Assembly: GCA_041166745.1 (NCBI GenBank)
Contig: JBEEGH010000025.1
Location: 1 to 37,811, forward strand
Source of the DNA: DASUCS01 sp041166745
Lineage (GTDB): Bacteria > Actinomycetota > Acidimicrobiia > Acidimicrobiales > JACDCH01
Length of the DNA: 37,811 nucleotides
Direction of reading: 5' to 3'
Of the stretch, positions 8,556 to 17,008 are shown piece by piece; position 1 is the first letter of the stretch; the number at the start of each line of letters is the position of its first letter. Position numbers and translations under genes: made by a program. The notes beneath the pieces were generated by a model, which had not been told where the DNA came from, searched no databases, and saw only the letters and a list, made by a program, of their open reading frames with translations.

Positions 8556-9622
8556 TGCGCTGGGCCCGGTACATACGCACGGCTGGCGACGACCAATTCG
8601 GCGAACAGTGGGAGGTCCTCGCTCGCGACCCGGTGCTCGTGGTCACGGGCGGCGGATTCGATCCGCGCGTCCCTCGAGCACTTCGCCGCCTCCTAGAAGT
8701 GGCAAAGGCACAAGTCGATGTCGTCCGAATCGAACTAACCGGTGCGACAGAAGATCCGGAAATCGCCGCCATCACGCAGGCAAATCGCACAGCCGTTGAC
8801 GCCCTCATCGCTGACGCCGGCGGAACCCTGATCGACCAGCCGTTTCCCTCGGTTCAGTCGCTGCGGTCAGCCGGGGTGAACATCAGCCGCGCTTTTCATG
8901 AGGCGGGTTACCTCGATCGCCATAAGCAGATCCTTGTAGATGTCTCAGGGCTACCAAGATCCGTGTACTTCCCTTTGGTGCTCGGCCTCCTGCGGGCCAG
9001 CGCCACAACCTGGGACGGAGATCTTCACGTGGTCGCATGCGACAGTCATGAGGTCGACTCGGCTCTCATCGAAGAGGGCGCCGAGGCGCCTGGGCCATTG
9101 GGAGGCTTCGCAGGCCCAACGAGTGACTCGGCATGGGCAACGACAATCTGGATTCCCGTCTTAGGCGAAGGGATGTCAGAGCAGCTGGCCGCTCTCCTTG
9201 ACGCGATCGGTCCCGAGGAGGTGGTGCCAGTTCTGCCGTTCCCGTCAGCTGACCCGCGTAGGGGCGACAACCTCGTCCTCGAGCACCGGGAGCTGCTCAC
9301 TGATGACCGCTTCGCCGTGGAGTCTCGCAACTACATTTACGCTTCTGAGGCCAACCCGTTCGATCTGTATCGAGCCATCACGGATCTCCATGATCGGTAC
9401 CAGTCCGCCCTCCGCATACTCGGCGCGGCAAAGTTCGTGCTCTCAACTCACTCCTCAAAGCTGCTGTCGATCGGCGTGTTGCTCGCCGCCTACGAGAATG
9501 GTCTTGAAGTCATGCATGTGAGTCCCTCTCGGTATGGGTTGCGAGCCGGCGTTGACGTAGCAAGCCTTGCGAACGCCGGACAACTGGTCGATCTCTGGCT
9601 CGCAGGAGAGCCGTACCGATGA
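8555..9622 (+). CDS. Rossmann-like protein of unknown function in the PRTase/ATPase operon
   Basis: 355 residues; ATG at 8555 shares one base with the ATPase stop (TGATG). The N-terminus has a hydrophobic strand and Gly-rich turn, DPVLVVTGGGFDPR (25-38), then DVVRIELTG. A second conserved-looking block, KQILVDVSGLPRSVYFPLV, has a strand followed by an S-x-x-P-R turn. The last third contains AKFVLSTHSSKLLSIGVLL and a strand, EVMHVSPSRYGLR. The arrangement of alternating strands and helices suggests two Rossmannoid domains that could bind a nucleotide or its product, much as CARF-type sensors do. I cannot name the family. It may be the sensor or the effector of the system; the sequence does not say which. 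Confidence 0.7.
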   Translation: MRWARYIRTAGDDQFGEQWEVLARDPVLVVTGGGFDPRVPRALRRLLEVAKAQVDVVRIELTGATEDPEIAAITQANRTAVDALIADAGGTLIDQPFPSVQSLRSAGVNISRAFHEAGYLDRHKQILVDVSGLPRSVYFPLVLGLLRASATTWDGDLHVVACDSHEVDSALIEEGAEAPGPLGGFAGPTSDSAWATTIWIPVLGEGMSEQLAALLDAIGPEEVVPVLPFPSADPRRGDNLVLEHRELLTDDRFAVESRNYIYASEANPFDLYRAITDLHDRYQSALRILGAAKFVLSTHSSKLLSIGVLLAAYENGLEVMHVSPSRYGLRAGVDVASLANAGQLVDLWLAGEPYR

Positions 9623-10695
9623 CCGCGCCAAAGCGGACACGAACGGTAATAGCCGCGGGCTACGCGCCCATGGACATCGTCAGCTATCAAGGTCGCGTGT
9701 GGCACGCCGCGGGCGGAACAGCAGGAAACGTCGCCGCTGTACTGGGCTTCCTCGGATGGCAAGCATCGCTTATCGCGGACTTAGGAGATGATCCGGCCGG
9801 CGAAGCAGTGGTACGCGATCTTGCTCGGGCGAACGTCGCAACAGACGCCATTCGCCTGCGAGCCGATCTAAGAACACCGCGAGTCGTGCACCAGATTGAT
9901 GGAGCGCGTCACAAGTTCCTGTTCCGCTGCCCGAGCTGTGCGACGTCGTTGCCGCGAAGCAGACCTCTGAACATCGAGAGAGCAGAACAGATTGTCGAAT
10001 CCGCGGTCTCCCCTGACGTGTTCTTCTTCGATCGTGTTAACGCCGGGACTCTTGTGCTAGCTGAGCATTTCGCAAAGTCGGCATGTCTCGTCGTCTTCGA
10101 GCCGGGACGGCCAGCCAACGAAGATCGGCTGCGACGAGCCATGGCGGTTGCCGACGTAGTGAAGATGGCGCACGACCGCCCGACTGGAATCGAAAGCGCG
10201 GAACTGCAAGCCAGCCAGGTCCAGATCGTCACCTTGGGATCGGAGGGCGCCCGCTTCCGTATAGGAAAAGGAACGTGGCATGTCTCGCCGGCGTTTCCAT
10301 TCCCTATCGTCGATACCGGCGGTGCCGGCGACTGGACGACAGCTGGATTAGTGCACGCACTTCCCGATCATGGACGGCGCACCATGCAAACAGTGAGTGA
10401 TGCCCTGCGATGGGCACAAGCACTGGCCGCAGTCAGCTGCGGCGCCCCCGGCGCCCGAGGATTGGCGCGACAACAGTCGGCAGAGGCAGTGGTCAGGACC
10501 GTTCGTTTTATGGCTACATCGCAGAACCCACCGACGGTGACCTTGAAGCCGTCGCTGCGGTCCCGCACGAAACCCAGGAACGGGAATTGCTCCTGGTGTC
10601 TGCAACAAACGTCCATCCCCGGCGATCGTCCTGGCGCCACCCCTCCGAGACGTCAACTTCGCACGGGAAATGCTCGTCGTGAAGTCGGTGGGTGA
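9619..10695 (+). CDS. PfkB/ribokinase-family sugar or nucleoside kinase
   Basis: 358 residues; ATG at 9619 overlaps the preceding stop as ATGA. The glycine-rich N-terminal motif AAGGTAGNVAAVLGFLG (30-46) corresponds to PfkB signature 1, and VDTGGAGDWTTAGLV (231-245) is signature 2 with the GAGD anion hole and catalytic Asp238. An unusual C-x-x-C (CPSC, 104-107) sits where many ribokinases have the substrate lid. The family transfers phosphate from ATP to a sugar or nucleoside hydroxyl. The kinase core ends near residue 300; the remaining 58 residues are rich in Arg and Pro and read into a decayed region, so the natural stop may have been lost. With the PRTase and the SIS-HAD protein it makes a plausible phosphosugar/nucleotide pathway. 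Confidence 0.85.
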   Translation: MTAPKRTRTVIAAGYAPMDIVSYQGRVWHAAGGTAGNVAAVLGFLGWQASLIADLGDDPAGEAVVRDLARANVATDAIRLRADLRTPRVVHQIDGARHKFLFRCPSCATSLPRSRPLNIERAEQIVESAVSPDVFFFDRVNAGTLVLAEHFAKSACLVVFEPGRPANEDRLRRAMAVADVVKMAHDRPTGIESAELQASQVQIVTLGSEGARFRIGKGTWHVSPAFPFPIVDTGGAGDWTTAGLVHALPDHGRRTMQTVSDALRWAQALAAVSCGAPGARGLARQQSAEAVVRTVRFMATSQNPPTVTLKPSLRSRTKPRNGNCSWCLQQTSIPGDRPGATPPRRQLRTGNARREVGG

Positions 10696-11257
10696 CCGAG
10701 ATCCAGACGCCGGTACGGAATGGCATCCAGGTCATTCGTCGCCGACGCCAATCGAGTTCAGCGCATCGGATGGCAACGGCGGATGCGGCAAGATGATGCG
10801 TCTGTTCGAGACGGCACTCAAGTTGACGGGCGAATATCTGCGAGTCGTTGCTTGGCGGCAAGGGGTGTATGGCCCAGCTCTGGTCGCGGCCGGCTTTGAC
10901 CGCTACGAGTGTGGGCTCGGTACCGGGGACCAGACCGACGTGGTCGGCCGAAGTCGAACCACAAGCCGCGCGAGGTCGGTGGCAGGAGCAACGGCATCTC
11001 GAGCGTCAACGCGTTCTGCTTGATCCTCCGTTCATCATCGTGTCTGCGACGACGTACGTGACCATTCATGTGCCGTCAGCGACTTCGACGAACGCGTACC
11101 TGCGCCTCACACGATTTGGTACCGCGACTACGGCTGTGGCCCCGGTGCTCTCGACCCTTCCAGCGCCCAGGTGGAGGTCGTCGACCGACAACATTGCCCA
11201 GCTGGCCAACCTTCTTCCCGTGGCAGACCTAAGCCGGAGGCGCACCCCATTGAGCTA
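10541..11257 (+). pseudogene. Decayed plus-strand gene remnant downstream of the kinase
   Basis: No intact reading frame spans this stretch, but coding character persists in pieces. One phase reads ETALKLTGEYLRVVAWRQGV and then YGPALVAAGFDRYECGLGTG (about 10800-10930). It stops at 11021 and resumes in the same phase at about 11030-11137 with CDDVRDHSCAVSDFDERVPA. The middle is more plausible in another phase (SNHKPREVGGRSNGISSVNA). Earlier, at about 10560-10670, two phases compete. At least two indels are needed to join the parts, so this looks like a broken former sixth gene of the operon. I do not recognise the family. A short non-coding tail with chance open frames is the alternative. Confidence 0.35.
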
Positions 11258-12058
11258 GCTCGATACGCCAACCCCGAGTCGCGCGCATCTGAGCGATCTC
11301 CGGTTCGATCACCTGTCGAGCGGCACCGATGTCACCAGGAATCGCCAGATCGAGCTGAACCTCGGTACGCAGCGATGGATAGCCATCTAACGGCGCGTCG
11401 ACCACCCTCGCCATTGCCCACACGACGTTCGCGTTCGCGAGGTGCGCGGCTGATACGAGCTCAGCAACCACGTCGGCGTCAGCGTCGGCCCAGCACTCCA
11501 ATCGATGAGTCGGGCGAGACTGGGGCGCCTCGTCGGATCGCGCGCCCTGAAGAACGTAGGCATGCGCAACCTCGGCTTCGAACGCGGTCAGATGCTTCCC
11601 CGCTGCAATCTTGATCGCCTCGACGTCTTCCTCCGATGCGCCCTCGGGGCAATCGACGACCGCTGTGAACGCAGTGTGACCTTCGAGAATCGCCATGGCA
11701 GAGCCAACAATGTTGAACGCCGAACGTCCGGTCGACGTATGCCCTTCCGATAAACCTCCTGTAACAGCGGCGACGAGGCCGGGCACGGCACGGCCGAGGA
11801 TGGTGATGACGACCGCCCCCCCGGCTGAGGAACCGAAAAGCTCTCCGCCGCGCCATGGGACGGTTGAGTGGTCTGATAGATCCGGATCGTCGATGCGCCT
11901 CGATCACGCAACATTGCGCGGAGCTGACCGGCAAGCGTCTCGCTATCTACAGCCGGCTCAACCGCATAGTTGAGATCAAGCACGCATAGCTTGTCTGCGG
12001 TGACCCACGTTGTGAATGCGGTCAGTGGCACCTGGTATTCGGCGATGAGCTCCGTCAC
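11229..12058 (-). pseudogene. ACT-domain regulatory protein, split by a frameshift in a G7 tract
   Basis: GTG at 12058 starts a frame that reads VTADKLCVLDLNYAVE and continues to SVPQPG at a run of seven G (minus strand; C7 at 11816-11822). Beyond it the coding phase changes and reads AVVITILGRAVPGLVAAVTG and on to the stop at 11229. Adding one G restores a single chain of about 275 residues with two alpha-beta ACT-like modules (AVVITILGRAVPGLVAAVTG starts the second). ACT domains bind small molecules, often amino acids, and regulate enzymes or transcription. The neighbouring gene at 12108-12686 also has an ACT domain, so the two may form one sensor. A homopolymer sequencing error is as likely as a real mutation. 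Confidence 0.55.
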
Positions 12059-12107
12059 CGAGGCAAGCGTTCCGTCTGGTCCGGGACCTCAGTGTAAAGG
12101 TTCCAGT

Positions 12108-12686
12108 TCAATGAATCAGGCCGAGGCCAATCTGGTTGTCGAAGATGCGTCGCTTTGACCTGAGGAGCGGGGCGTGTTCCTGACGTCTCGTCATACAGCT
12201 CGCCCGCGAGTCAGAAACTGCGTTCTCGATCTGCAGCTGTTGAAGGCGATTCGGGCCCGACACCATCAACATGATTGCGACTTGACCTGCGACTACCGCT
12301 GTTGTCGCCGCCCGCACGCTGCAGCCAAGATCGGCGAGATGTCTTGTCAGTTTTGCCAATACGCCCAAGCGGTCGGGGCACACGAGACTTACGGCAAACG
12401 ATGACGCGAAGTTCAGCCTCGCGTTCAGACCGGCCTCTCGGTTGAATGCGCGAAGCTCACGAACGAAGCCGCGATGATCGACTGCCTCTGTTGCCGGGAG
12501 CGCAGCATCGGGCTCGTAGAGGGCTAGCAGTTCGTCGATGCGCATTTCCTTGCCGCTCTCGCGAGCTTGTCGCTCGCGTGCTGCTATGACTGCCTCGCGA
12601 AAGATAGTGATCGCAGCTGACTCTTCAACGGTGTCCACGAACAGCTCGGGTGAGCTCCACGTGAACCCCGCCCTCCGCAGGGCCAT
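12108..12686 (-). CDS. ACT-domain protein
   Basis: 192 residues. ATG at 12686 is preceded by the strong purine-rich AAGGAAGGGG, so it is preferred over GTG at 12716. The N-terminal half is a helical region (ITIFREAVIAARERQARESG) that may be an oligomerisation or DNA-facing segment, though no clear helix-turn-helix is visible. The C-terminal half is an ACT fold: FAVSLVCPDRLGVLAKLTRH, LADLGCSVRAATTAV and QVAIMLMVSGP form the beta-alpha-beta-beta pattern with the typical D-R-x-G-x-L turn. The glycine cleavage repressor (GcvR) and GlnD use similar ACT domains. The gene lies between a membrane protein and a second ACT-type reading frame on the same strand, a probable three-gene unit. The ligand is unknown. 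Confidence 0.7.
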   Translation of the reverse strand: MALRRAGFTWSSPELFVDTVEESAAITIFREAVIAARERQARESGKEMRIDELLALYEPDAALPATEAVDHRGFVRELRAFNREAGLNARLNFASSFAVSLVCPDRLGVLAKLTRHLADLGCSVRAATTAVVAGQVAIMLMVSGPNRLQQLQIENAVSDSRASCMTRRQEHAPLLRSKRRIFDNQIGLGLIH

Positions 12687-12717
12687 GGCACCCCTTCCTT
12701 CTCTCGCCAGAGCCACG

Positions 12718-14167
12718 CTAGATCACCCTCGTCGGCAGCAGCCTTCGCCACTGCTTGACGAGCAGTTTCGTCGCGACCGCACAAATGCCGGTGGATGAGA
12801 ACCAGACGGCTGTGGCGGGCCACCCCTTCGTACCCAGCGCAACCACCACCGCCGGGCCGTAGGAGACCACTCCGATCGCCCAAAGGGTAAGTCGAGTCGG
12901 AAACTGGAGAGTTGCTGCCACAGGGTGCTTGCTTGCTTGGCGCGGCCAACACTCCCCCGATTACTCCTGGAAACAGAAGGAGCAGCGCTGCGCCAGCGTC
13001 CGGGCTATTGCCCGCAACGGTGTGATCGTTGCTGAGCAGCGAGATCAAGAGCCCGCCAAGGAGCACTATGAGTGTGAACGGAGCGCTGATCACCGAGCTG
13101 CGGATCACGCCGGTCCGGAGCGCACACAAGTCGCCATACACGGCTCCGCTCTTTGGCAGCCAATTGTTGTCGGTGGCGTAGCGGATGCGCGTTCGCTCGG
13201 AGCAGTCGCAGGGTAAACGTGATGGCTGCCCGCCTGCTTCCGAGATCTCAATCGACGCATCTGCGTATCGCGTGTCGAAGGGGGCATCGATCTGCAGCTC
13301 GTACCTCCTACATCCGCTGATGTCTCCCAAGGGGATCTTGGCGATAGTCTGTCCTGACCGAGCTGCGCGTTCGGAGAGACGCGCCTGAAGCTTTCGGATG
13401 CGGTGCCCCTCATGTTGCGTTGGCAGCGGGCCGACACCTCGAGACTCGATGGGCTGCACGTACTCGAACGTGAAGATGCGGCGAGGTCCCTTGTCAGGGT
13501 TGGCCGGAACAACTAGGTATCGATATCGGGTCGCGTAGCTCAGGGTCGCTCTAAATCGCGCGTCTCGTACAAGACGATCGCCTTGTCTGTACCCCTGAAT
13601 CACCTTTAGTTCTGGCTCGTCCGTATTCCACAACAGTTCGAACAGCTTGTCGTCGAGGCGTTCACGGCCCAACGACGTCCGAGCAGCAGCTATTAACCCA
13701 GCATTGAGGAACCGACGGACCTCGTTCTCGGGCAGTCGCGGGACCACCTCACCCGCTTCGTTCGTCACGTCCGGCGTCTCATCAGAGTCTCGACTCAAGA
13801 CGGCGAGTGAAACTAGCACCCTGCCCCGCCACCGAACCAACGGCTGTACCCGCTGGAATGCAGGGCCAACTGCAGAGGGTGTCCACGGCGGCCATCCCTC
13901 GGACTCGGCTCCGGCGAACTCATGCAAATCGACCTGGACCTGAACTGCTCGTCGCGCACGTTCGTGGTCAACGATCTCGACCCGTTCGAACCTGTGAGGC
14001 ACGAGCCTCCAGAGATTCTCGGACATGTCGAGTAGCGCACTTCCGACGCTCTGTTCGAGCGGCGACAAGTGCTCGGCGGCTGACTGGTAGGGCATGACGG
14101 TTGGTGCTTCACCCATCCGGAGTGGGTCGGCCGCCACGGCGGGGACCCGCTCGCCCGCGTCTGTCAC
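12718..14167 (-). pseudogene. Multi-helix membrane protein, frameshifted at an (AAGC)3 repeat
   Basis: From GTG at 14167 the frame gives about 400 soluble residues and then two hydrophobic helices (SAPFTLIVLLGGLLISLL and AALLLLFPGVIGGVLAA). After AAPSKQ the phase breaks. The same strand in the next phase continues with VAATLQFPTRLTLWAIGVVS and two more helices (PTRLTLWAIGVVSYGPAVVV, TAVWFSSTGICAVATKLLV), ending LPTRVI at 12718. The breakpoint is three copies of AAGC near 12929-12940; removing one copy joins the two phases exactly. The original is therefore a roughly 475-residue protein with a large cytoplasmic head and four C-terminal helices, about 30 bases upstream of the ACT gene. I do not recognise the head domain. 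A genuine slip-strand mutation and a consensus error are both possible. Confidence 0.6.
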
Positions 14168-14204
14168 GTCGCTGCCCGCACGTCAACCACCCGCGCGGAC
14201 GGTA

Positions 14205-14858
14205 CTAAACGACGCCACGCGGAGCTTCCGCCTCGTCACCGTCCGACGGGGCTGGCGTTTGGGACGCCGCGACGCGGGCCCTCGCCGCGGTCGCGGTGTG
14301 ACGGAAACCGAGTCTCGTCGCCGCCTCGCCGAGTTCCGCCCGAGTCGCTACGGAAAACAGTCGCATGAGCGTGGCGACGTCGCGCTTCGCGGTGGACTCG
14401 GATTCGTGAAGGGCACGAGCGATGGAGGCGTTCGAGTTTCGCGCCGACACAAGCAGAAGCGTCCGCAGGAGCCGGTCATCGAGCGGGGGAACTTGGTTGG
14501 CGGCGTCGACCAGCCGAGTTGGCATCAGCGCATAGCCGCCGATCGCCGCATCCAACGCCGTGGGTAGCTGTTCGGGATCGTCGGCGCTCATGAGCGCATG
14601 GGCTTGGCCATGGATGACCGCGCGCACGCCGGCTTGGCAACGTGCGGGTTCCGGGATGACGACCAAAACACCGACGGGATGATCGGGCGTCGCGTTGTGA
14701 AGTTGATCCGTGACGATCACGTCGGCGTTAGTGGCGGAACCTCGCGTCCAACCGGCATCCTCAGCAACGAAACTGAGCGCCAGCCGTAGCGTCGTGTCGC
14801 TGACATCGAGATGGACGACTCCGACACGCCGGTCGCTGTCCGCGTACGCAGTCAGCAT
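14205..14858 (-). CDS. LuxR-type DNA-binding response regulator (atypical receiver)
   Basis: 217 residues. The C-terminal third is a LuxR/FixJ-type helix-turn-helix: LLRTLLLVSARNSNASIARA, then LHESESTAKRDVATLMRLF, with SNASIARALHESESTAKRDV as the turn and recognition helix. The N-terminal 120 residues alternate strands and helices like a receiver (VGVVHLDVSDTTLRLALSF, ADVIVTDQL, PVGVLVVIPEP). The usual acidic pair and phospho-accepting Asp are not obvious, so it may be a pseudo-receiver. The start overlaps the 3' end of the upstream membrane protein gene by seven bases. With the ECF sigma gene it makes a three-gene regulatory operon. Targets are not visible. Confidence 0.65.
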   Translation of the reverse strand: MLTAYADSDRRVGVVHLDVSDTTLRLALSFVAEDAGWTRGSATNADVIVTDQLHNATPDHPVGVLVVIPEPARCQAGVRAVIHGQAHALMSADDPEQLPTALDAAIGGYALMPTRLVDAANQVPPLDDRLLRTLLLVSARNSNASIARALHESESTAKRDVATLMRLFSVATRAELGEAATRLGFRHTATAARARVAASQTPAPSDGDEAEAPRGVV

Positions 14859-15625
14859 TCCGAGCTCGCCGTTGGTGTGGTGCCCGGAAGTTGCCCCGTG
14901 GTCGTCGCTAGGACGACCACATCGGAGGAGGAGAACGCTTTCGCGCCCGCCACTTGAAGATCGGGGTTAGCTCGAATCGCCTCCTCCAGGGTGACCGGGA
15001 CAGGATTCGCTTCGTTCACCGACACCACCAATACGCGCAGCCGGACTCCGGTCCGCACGTGTCCCGCGATGTCGCGCAAGGCTTGCCCGAGAAGGTGCGA
15101 GCAGGCCAGCGGTTCTCCCGCAGCGAATGCGTTGCTCGCTTTGAAGTACGTCTCGGTGGCAGTCGCGGGTCGGCCGACAATGAGGTCGAGCTCACCGGGC
15201 CACCCGACGGGCAGGACGAATCCTTCGAAGGTGCCGTCACGTTCGCTGAGGGCATGCAACTCGCGGGGCGGCGCTGCCCCTGCTCCGACGGCACTGACGA
15301 AGCGTCCGACGTCGCTCGGGCCCACGGGTTGAGCACTCACGGTGACGTGTAGGCCGGCCCGCGCCAGCGCGTCCCGTATGACATCGGAGCGGAACTCAAG
15401 GTCTGTGAGTCGAACAACTAGTTGGCCGTTCTCGACCTTGATATCCACGCCGGCCTCGGCGCGATCGGTGTGGAGCAGTTGGGCTCCGGCGAGGACTGCG
15501 ATCAGCAGGGTCGCACCGAAGGTGGCGAGTGCACCCATCCGTCGGCGTCGGGTTTGCCGGTATCTGGCACGGCGCGCGGCGGTCACGAGCTCGTCGCGTA
15601 GCGAATCGCCGAACGAGTCGCTCAT
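14852..15625 (-). CDS. Single-pass membrane protein, putative anti-sigma factor
   Basis: 257 residues with a short basic cytoplasmic head (ARRARYRQTRRRR), one transmembrane helix at about 31-50 (ALATFGATLLIAVLAGAQLL) and an extracytoplasmic domain of about 200 residues. It begins inside the stop of the ECF sigma gene (ATGA at 15622-15625), the normal place for a cognate anti-sigma factor. No zinc-binding HxxxCxxC motif is present, so it is not a ZAS-type protein; inhibition would have to use the short head. A secreted-side sensor partner of another kind is equally possible. The external part has no recognised domain. Confidence 0.6.
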   Translation of the reverse strand: MSDSFGDSLRDELVTAARRARYRQTRRRRMGALATFGATLLIAVLAGAQLLHTDRAEAGVDIKVENGQLVVRLTDLEFRSDVIRDALARAGLHVTVSAQPVGPSDVGRFVSAVGAGAAPPRELHALSERDGTFEGFVLPVGWPGELDLIVGRPATATETYFKASNAFAAGEPLACSHLLGQALRDIAGHVRTGVRLRVLVVSVNEANPVPVTLEEAIRANPDLQVAGAKAFSSSDVVVLATTTGQLPGTTPTASSEC

Positions 15626-16215
15626 GATGGCTCCAGCGCGGCTTGCAATCGATCAAGGCCACGAGACACGCGGACCCGCGCGGAGTTCTCGGTGCATCCG
15701 AGCCGAGCTGCGATTTCCTTGTACGGAAGCTGGTCTTGAATTCTTAGCTCTACAGCGTCACGAATGATCGGTGAGAGCTCGCCGAGCGCTTCGGGCAGGA
15801 TAGCGACGTACGGCGCGAAGTCGACCATGGTTTCGATGCGCTCGAGGTCGGCCAAGTCCAGCACGGGAGTGCGTACGCCGAGCCGACGTCGAGCCTTGGT
15901 CTCCACGCGGCCACGTCGTAGGTACTGACGATAGAGGTTGTTGGCGATGCCGAACATCCAGCTGCGTCCCGTGCCATCGGCCGGTCGGTAGCGGTGCAGT
16001 CCTGCGAGCGCCGCTGTGAAGGTTTCTGCGGTCAGATCAGCCGCGCTTTCGGTGCATGCGGTTCGCCGGTAGAAGAAGGCGAGCACGCCTCGCAGGTTCC
16101 GGTCGTAGAACTCGCCGAACGCGTCGGGTGAGGTTCGGGCGCGCATCAAGAGCGCGCCGTCGACGTCGTCGCCGACCCGGTCGCTTGGTGACCCGCTTCT
16201 CACTAAATGGTTCAT
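15622..16215 (-). CDS. ECF-type sigma-70 family RNA polymerase sigma factor
   Basis: 197 residues from ATG at 16215; TTG at 16230 or GTG at 16203 are alternatives and no start has a clear Shine-Dalgarno. Sigma region 2 is seen in AFGEFYDRNLRGVLAFFYRR and the following core-binding helix TAETFTAALAGLHRY, with region 2.4 SWMFGIANNLYRQYLRRGR. Region 4 is ELSPIIRDAVELRIQDQLPY followed by the helix-turn-helix KEIAARLGCTENSARVRVSR. It lacks regions 1 and 3, as ECF factors do. Together with the downstream membrane protein and LuxR-type gene it forms a signal-response operon. The target promoters are unknown; no obvious autoregulatory element pair was seen. Confidence 0.88.
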   Translation of the reverse strand: MNHLVRSGSPSDRVGDDVDGALLMRARTSPDAFGEFYDRNLRGVLAFFYRRTACTESAADLTAETFTAALAGLHRYRPADGTGRSWMFGIANNLYRQYLRRGRVETKARRRLGVRTPVLDLADLERIETMVDFAPYVAILPEALGELSPIIRDAVELRIQDQLPYKEIAARLGCTENSARVRVSRGLDRLQAALEPS

Positions 16216-16257
16216 TGCATGACCCGACAAGTTCGTTACACACCTTGAGTCGACCTC

Positions 16258-16297
16258 CGGGAGCGCCCCCTTCGCGGAGGCGCCCCCGGCCGGGGGT
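16258..16297 (-). terminator. GC-rich hairpins after the crystallin-like gene
   Basis: A perfect 14-base palindrome CCCCCGGCCGGGGG (16283-16296) lies directly after the TAG stop at 16298. It is followed on the minus strand by a second imperfect GC stem. There is no clear U-tract, so this may terminate poorly or serve as a processing hairpin. It separates the secreted-protein gene from the sigma operon. Confidence 0.35.
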
Positions 16298-16828
16298 CTA
16301 GGTCAGGTACTGGATTGATGTTGTCTGATTGTCGAGGACGGACAGGTTGCCGCCCGATCCGGTGGTGTCTTGCCAGGTGCCGTTCAGATTGGCATTCCAG
16401 AAGTGACGGATGCGGGGACAACCGTTGTAGGTCGATGAAATTCGGTCGTTCCAGGATGGAGCGACGTTCAGCCACCCCCCGCTGCAGTTGCTGCCGGTGA
16501 CGCTGAAGGACGCGCCGGTCCAGTTGTAGCCGTCGTAGTGAATGCCGATGATGAAGGTTGCGGCGCCCTTCAATCGCCCCGTTGCTGCGAGTCCGGCTGG
16601 TGACACGTCGGAGATTCCGGTGGTGTCGACTCCCACTGCGTTCATGGCCTCCGCGAAGGTGGAGTAACACAGGGGACTGCTCGTGATCAGCTCGCCATCG
16701 GATCGCTGGCCGATCGCCGAGACCACACAATGGTTGTGCCAAGCCGCAGATGCGGACTCCGCACCAAACATCATCGAGCACGAAACCAGCAGCGTCAGCG
16801 CCAGCCCGAGAACCGTTCGTCGGTGCAT
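16298..16828 (-). CDS. Secreted beta/gamma-crystallin-like (I36 inhibitor-type) protein
   Basis: 176 residues from ATG at 16828, preceded by the strong Shine-Dalgarno AAGGAGGAAGG. The first 29 residues form a Sec signal peptide (MHRRTVLGLALTLLVSCSMM, cleavage after SASA). The mature C-terminal part reads CSGGWLNVAPSWNDRISS, then GCPRIRHFWNANLNG. This is the G-x-W-x-x-x-x-x-x-W-N-D-x-I-S-S plus strand-and-turn pattern of secreted crystallin-like proteins annotated as peptidase inhibitor family I36. Six cysteines suggest disulfides. A related but frameshifted copy is at 21198-21746. It is likely an extracellular stability or inhibitor protein; the target is unknown. Confidence 0.65.
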   Translation of the reverse strand: MHRRTVLGLALTLLVSCSMMFGAESASAAWHNHCVVSAIGQRSDGELITSSPLCYSTFAEAMNAVGVDTTGISDVSPAGLAATGRLKGAATFIIGIHYDGYNWTGASFSVTGSNCSGGWLNVAPSWNDRISSTYNGCPRIRHFWNANLNGTWQDTTGSGGNLSVLDNQTTSIQYLT

Positions 16829-17008
16829 GCCTTCCTCCTTGGGATTGCGATCCCGTGGATCGCCGCATGACCGCTATGCGGGAAACCGGGTCAGCGGATA
16901 GATCCGCCTCGGGCACAATTCATGGCCCGCGCCGGGTCACCCGGCGAACGGCTGGGCGAAACCAATCCTCCGATGTAACGGGAGAGTCCCGTCGGGCAAC
17001 CAAAACGC

